Positions 6,769-8,806 of a DNA stretch of 8,806 bases are shown here, in pieces. The translations under genes and the position numbers were made by a program. This stretch comes from Lachnospiraceae bacterium OM04-12BH. GTDB taxonomy: Bacteria > Bacillota > Clostridia > Lachnospirales > Lachnospiraceae. The stretch spans positions 1 through 8,806 of the forward strand of contig QULQ01000028.1 in the NCBI GenBank assembly GCA_003490145.1, in the 5' to 3' direction. The notes beneath the pieces are model-generated. The model was not told the origin of the DNA. It saw only the letters and a list, made by a program, of their open reading frames with translations, and searched no databases. Positions within the stretch are counted from its first letter, which is position 1. Each line of letters starts with the position of its first letter.

Positions 6769-6867
6769 ATTTCTGTTCCTCCAATCAGCTCAAAATTTTC
6801 TCTATATGCCAGTCCAGTTTCTGCCTCAACTTTTTTGGATAAAAGTGTTTTCAACACCTAATCCCAT
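6765..6867 (-). pseudogene. Internally deleted remnant: first codons of the 257-aa gene type joined to another C-terminus
   Basis: After leader copy 1, ATG 6867 starts MGLGVENT, the same first residues as the intact 257-aa protein (MGLGVENS), with nearly identical DNA. The frame then runs FIQKS and stops at 6826. One base out of frame, a sensible C-terminus continues: LLSKKVEAETGLAYRENFEL, then IGGTEI and a TGA at 6767-6765 overlapping the next gene's ATG. The body of the gene is missing. Compared with the intact copy, three bases are also lost from the ribosome binding site (GGAAAGGAGTT became GGAAAGTT), so even the short peptide is unlikely to be well translated. Confidence 0.75.
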
Positions 6868-6876
6868 ATTAACTTT

Positions 6877-6931
6877 CCACGGTTCTTCTGTCAGTCGGAA
6901 CCGCACCTGCTCTCTCCTATGGAGTCCAAGC
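6877..6931 (-). repeat. Two-hairpin leader repeat, copy 1
   Basis: This is closely similar to 8340-8395; the homology extends beyond the leader to about 6848 versus 8308, across the start codon. On the minus strand it can fold as GCU..AGC around CUCC-AUA-GGAG, then CGGUUC..GAACCG around a loop with GACUGACAGAA. It lies between the 174-aa gene's stop and the truncated remnant, so it is a duplicate left after gene decay. Confidence 0.85.
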
Positions 6932-6964
6932 TTACTTTTTCTACTATATTCAAATAACTAAGCC

Positions 6965-7489
6965 CTATTTATGCTTACTGCTTGCATTTAGATAAGTATT
7001 CATATTTCGCATATAAAACATCTGCAAATCATACCTTCCTAATTTATTCATATCCTGTATAACCTTTTCAAAGCTGGATATAAGGTCGCATCTGTCATTT
7101 AATCCCATACACCCGGTTTCTGGTGGCAAAGAACTGAGACTATTTCCCCTATCGACGTTATAGCATGCCTCCAAAGCACTCATTTCAACATAAGAAGCAT
7201 TTCTCAAATTAATATCATTAATGTTAATCTTTTCTTCAAATTCTTTTCCATTTTCGTCAACGCCTTTGGCTATCACTACAGGATTATCCTCTGTTGACTC
7301 TTCTGCGTATTTAATATAAAACGAAAGACCTGTTCCATTTCCACCTGAAAACAACATATCATCCGTCTTTAAATACACCTTCACTGATGTCTGAGAAAAT
7401 TCCTCATTTCCGACAGCAGATGTTTTGCTATTGTTTTGTCGCTTTCCAAATACTTCCGGTGCACTTTGCACTCCCGAACCAATACGCAT
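6965..7489 (-). CDS. Unknown 174-aa protein, paralogue of the 181-aa neighbour
   Basis: It has the same architecture as the 181-aa protein: a polar, low-complexity N-terminus (MRIGSGVQSAPEVFGKRQNN), a conserved core at about 42-112 (GGNGTGLSFYIKYAEEST, AKGVDENGKEFE, NDINLRNASYVEMSALEA) and a helical C-terminus (MGLNDRCDLISSFEKVIQ, NKLGRYDL, MNTYLN). The function is unknown. The first residues (Met-Arg-Ile, small residues, then an aromatic at about 14) loosely resemble the start of clostridial FlgM proteins as I remember them. AGGAGG precedes the ATG by eight bases, a strong and clear start. The 64-base gap from the 257-aa gene is very AT-rich and includes the 12-bp palindrome TATAATATTATA. 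Confidence 0.88.
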   Translation of the reverse strand: MRIGSGVQSAPEVFGKRQNNSKTSAVGNEEFSQTSVKVYLKTDDMLFSGGNGTGLSFYIKYAEESTEDNPVVIAKGVDENGKEFEEKININDINLRNASYVEMSALEACYNVDRGNSLSSLPPETGCMGLNDRCDLISSFEKVIQDMNKLGRYDLQMFYMRNMNTYLNASSKHK

Positions 7490-7553
7490 TTAATTACCTC
7501 CTAGTATAATATTATATATCGATTATTATAAGTTGATATAGTCAGTAAAGTCC

Positions 7554-8327
7554 TCAATTATCAATTGTACTTTTTATTATGTTTTCATTAAAAGTATTGG
7601 CAATATTTTCATAAGCAGCTATGGCAACCGCCCTATCTACTTCCGATAATACATTAACAGCCGATATATTATCATCAAAAGCCGCATCTTTTTTACTCTT
7701 TTGCATATTAATCTCTTCTATCTGTCTGCGCTTTTCTGCCGCCTCCTCACTGCGCTCTAAATATTGTCTACGCCGTTTAGCCTTCTCTTCATCTTCAGCT
7801 TTCATTTGCGCCTCTATCTTTGCTTTTTTTTCTGGTGAAACATCTCCACAAACATAATAGTGTGCAGTTCCATCCGGGTGAATAACCATACCATAAGATT
7901 GAATCTCAAACCCCCCGACTGCCATCTGCGCCTTCACAGTTGACTGCGAAGCAAAAAAATCCTGTATCATCTTTTCGTAATAAGCTGCTTTTTTGGGATC
8001 ATTTGCCATTGTTTCCAAAACATTGGGTGCAATCACAATATTATTCATCCCATATGTCCCCGTCCCCAATGAATCCATACTCTTTTGATCACTTCCAACA
8101 TTTTGGATCATTATATTCCCATATTTAGCCTTTAAATATTCAGTGTAGGTATCTACTTTTGAAACACTATTTTCATTTGGCTTCTGTACTTTCTCTGTAT
8201 TAGCACCCTCTTTAGCAGATAAAATCTTATTGAAATCTAAATGATTGGCTTGCCCTGTCGTCTTATTCTGTTGATACCTATAATTCTGATTATAAGCATT
8301 AACTGAATTTTCAACGCCTAATCCCAT
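7554..8327 (-). CDS. Unknown 257-aa protein, possibly DUF6033 family
   Basis: The N-terminus (MGLGVENSVNAYNQNYRYQQ) and residues to about 55 are polar and probably disordered. A conserved-looking domain spans about 59-160: DTYTEYLKAKYGNIMIQNVG, an N-x-VIAPNVLETMANDPKKAA stretch, YYEKMIQDFF, and VIHPDGTAHYYVCGDVSP. Residues about 165-215 form a highly charged coiled coil (KAEDEEKAKRRRQYLERSEE). A helical tail follows. I associate this domain layout with DUF6033 proteins of Lachnospiraceae, from memory and uncertainly; that family has no known function. There is no signal peptide or membrane helix. The start is clear: AAAGGAG lies about six bases before the ATG, directly after the intact leader copy. 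It is probably the first gene of the cluster's transcript. Confidence 0.87.
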   Translation of the reverse strand: MGLGVENSVNAYNQNYRYQQNKTTGQANHLDFNKILSAKEGANTEKVQKPNENSVSKVDTYTEYLKAKYGNIMIQNVGSDQKSMDSLGTGTYGMNNIVIAPNVLETMANDPKKAAYYEKMIQDFFASQSTVKAQMAVGGFEIQSYGMVIHPDGTAHYYVCGDVSPEKKAKIEAQMKAEDEEKAKRRRQYLERSEEAAEKRRQIEEINMQKSKKDAAFDDNISAVNVLSEVDRAVAIAAYENIANTFNENIIKSTIDN

Positions 8328-8339
8328 ATTAACTCCTTT

Positions 8340-8395
8340 CCACGGTTCTTCTGTCAGTCAGAACCGTACCTGCTCTCTCCATCCAAAGCCCAAGC
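8340..8395 (-). promoter_or_regulatory. Two-hairpin leader, copy 2, in front of the intact 257-aa gene
   Basis: In the minus-strand RNA, hairpin 1 is UGCU..AGCA with an inner CUUU-GGAU-GGAG that pairs only through G-U wobbles. Hairpin 2 is ACGGUUC..GAACCGU (seven pairs) around UGACUGACAGAA, in which UUCUG..CAGAA can pair alternatively. The second stem ends about three bases before AAAGGAG, the ribosome binding site of the 257-aa gene. Its position and its repetition at 6877-6931 and 3560-3613 suggest a cis-acting RNA element. It matches no riboswitch class I can recognise (checked by eye against c-di-GMP types). The copies may instead simply be hitch-hiking parts of a gene duplication. Confidence 0.55.
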
Positions 8396-8417
8396 AGTAA
8401 CCTTTAATTGATTTATT

Positions 8418-8460
8418 GGAGTAAGATAACCCTTTTGGAGTTATCTTACTCCTTTTGTTT
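8418..8460 (+). terminator. Strong hairpin with T-tract, reads as a plus-strand terminator
   Basis: The arms at 8418-8430 (GGAGTAAGATAAC) and 8440-8452 (GTTATCTTACTCC) are perfectly complementary over 13 bases, with two more C-G pairs possible inside and a TTTT loop. TTTTGTTTT follows on the plus strand, the pattern of an intrinsic terminator for rightward transcription. On the minus strand the hairpin is followed by AATAAATC, which is not a T-tract. No plus-strand gene is visible to its left, so its purpose is unclear. It separates the peptide gene from the 257-aa gene. Confidence 0.65.
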
Positions 8461-8515
8461 TGCCATTACGATAATCACAACCGCAACACTCCACAAAATA
8501 TTTCATTATTCTGAC

Positions 8516-8665
8516 CTAGTTTCCCCTTTTCTTCGGTCTTTTCGGCTGGTGATAAATCGCTGAACACTCTGCCGTCCTGCCAAGAACTGTTTTTTCCACT
8601 TCATTCCGGGCAATTCTCTCCACTACTTTCAATACCTTGATTGTAATCTTTTCTGCTTTATTCAT
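8516..8665 (-). CDS. agrD: AgrD-like cyclic autoinducer peptide precursor
   Basis: This 49-aa frame has a strong GAGGAGG site upstream of the ATG. It has the three parts of an AgrD precursor. An amphipathic N-terminal helix (KAEKITIKVLKVVERIAR) is of the kind that holds the peptide at the membrane. A core cysteine at residue 34 is followed by SAIY, so a five-residue Cys34-Tyr38 thiolactone ring is possible; known AIPs have a Cys-x-x-x-hydrophobic ring. A C-terminal tail, HQPKRPKKRGN, resembles the 'xQPKxPxx' tails of clostridial AgrD peptides, although it is basic rather than acidic. In the known pathway AgrB cleaves and cyclises the precursor, and the AgrC kinase senses the exported product. 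No agrB, agrC or agrA is in the window; they could lie beyond 8806. The identification rests on pattern only. Confidence 0.6.
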   Translation of the reverse strand: MNKAEKITIKVLKVVERIARNEVEKTVLGRTAECSAIYHQPKRPKKRGN

Positions 8666-8692
8666 CTTACCTTTACCTCCTCTGATGTTGTA

Positions 8693-8806
8693 TCATAATA
8701 CTTTTCTGAAACTGTACTCATACATATCCGAATACATGTTATCATGCGGTTGGGGCGTCAGCCTTCTATCCAATGCCGCCATATCCACCGTAAAACCACT
8801 GTCTGC
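8693..8806 (-). CDS. C-terminal end of an unidentified gene, cut by the window edge
   Basis: An open frame enters from the right edge and ends at TGA 8695-8693, giving 37 residues (TVDMAALDRRLTPQPHDNMY, then SDMYEYSFRKVL). It is polar and soluble-looking, without the hydrophobic character of an AgrB integral membrane protease. It ends 27 bases before the AgrD-like ATG, so the two are probably in one operon. The protein cannot be named from this fragment. Confidence 0.45.
   Translation of the reverse strand, partial: ADSGFTVDMAALDRRLTPQPHDNMYSDMYEYSFRKVL

Noticed and set aside
7505..7557. Possible sigma-A promoter before the 174-aa gene: two TATAAT boxes at 7525-7530 and 7511-7516 (minus strand).
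   Set aside because: The only -35-like sequences give spacings of 13 or 21 bases or match three of six positions; in such AT-rich DNA TATAAT boxes are expected by chance. A sigma-28 type site was also not convincing.
3560..8395. The repeated leaders considered as integron attC sites or other cassette recombination sites.
   Set aside because: No GTTRRRY/RYYYAAC core pair is present, and the homology runs across the start codon into coding sequence, as in gene duplication.
8340..8395. Leader considered as a c-di-GMP (GEMM) riboswitch or a group II intron end because of GTACGGTTCTGA.
   Set aside because: The conserved riboswitch core sequences are absent and there is no domain V hairpin with the GAGC..GAAA pattern; the short match is likely chance.
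8441..8506. 21-codon frame MKYFVECCGCDYRNGKTKGV R after the AgrD-like gene.
   Set aside because: Weak ribosome binding site, and its end runs into the terminator hairpin; too short to support as a gene, although the three cysteines are curious.

Overview
The window looks like chromosomal accessory DNA from a low-GC Firmicute, most likely a Clostridia/Lachnospiraceae-type gut bacterium. This is an inference from AT-rich codon use, strong GGAGG-type ribosome binding sites, the style of the ECF sigma/anti-sigma pair and a DUF3847-like mobile-element fragment. Every convincing gene is on the minus strand, so the region reads right to left.

Right edge (8806 to 8400): the C-terminal end of an unrecognised gene is followed 27 bases later by a 49-aa peptide gene with the layout of an AgrD-type cyclic autoinducer precursor (amphipathic N-terminus, a Cys-Ser-Ala-Ile-Tyr core, then a basic, proline-containing tail). 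Next comes a strong hairpin whose T-tract makes it a terminator for the plus strand, although no plus-strand gene is visible.

Centre (8395 to 3073): six minus-strand genes encode soluble proteins of 174-312 aa with no signal peptide, membrane segment or recognised catalytic motif. I recognise some as Lachnospiraceae 'hypothetical protein' types (the 257-aa one may be DUF6033) but can give none a function. They share a short polar N-terminus rich in Gly, Ser, Asn, Gln and Tyr that loosely resembles flagellar export substrates such as FlgM. Two are tandem paralogues. Between them lie decayed relatives: a leader plus first eight codons of the 257-aa gene fused to a foreign C-terminus, a start-less 76-codon fragment, and a multiply frameshifted gene. 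A roughly 55-nt leader that can fold into two hairpins occurs three times, each time just upstream of an intact or broken reading frame beginning Met-Gly/Val-Leu-Gly. This leader and the birth-and-death pattern of the genes around it are the main unexplained signals in the window.

Left part (3057 to 1): a two-gene unit encodes a small ABC-type AAA ATPase and a helix-turn-helix-like protein. A degenerate stretch follows that carries an exact 40-bp copy of part of the 228-aa gene located 2.2 kb away. Then comes an ECF sigma factor gene overlapping its probable membrane anti-sigma gene by four bases (ATGA). At the left edge are a truncated DUF3847-like reading frame and the first 16 codons of another gene, both suggesting an integrated mobile element.

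No rRNA, tRNA, CRISPR array or complete insertion sequence was seen. All family assignments come from reading motifs by eye; no database search was run.
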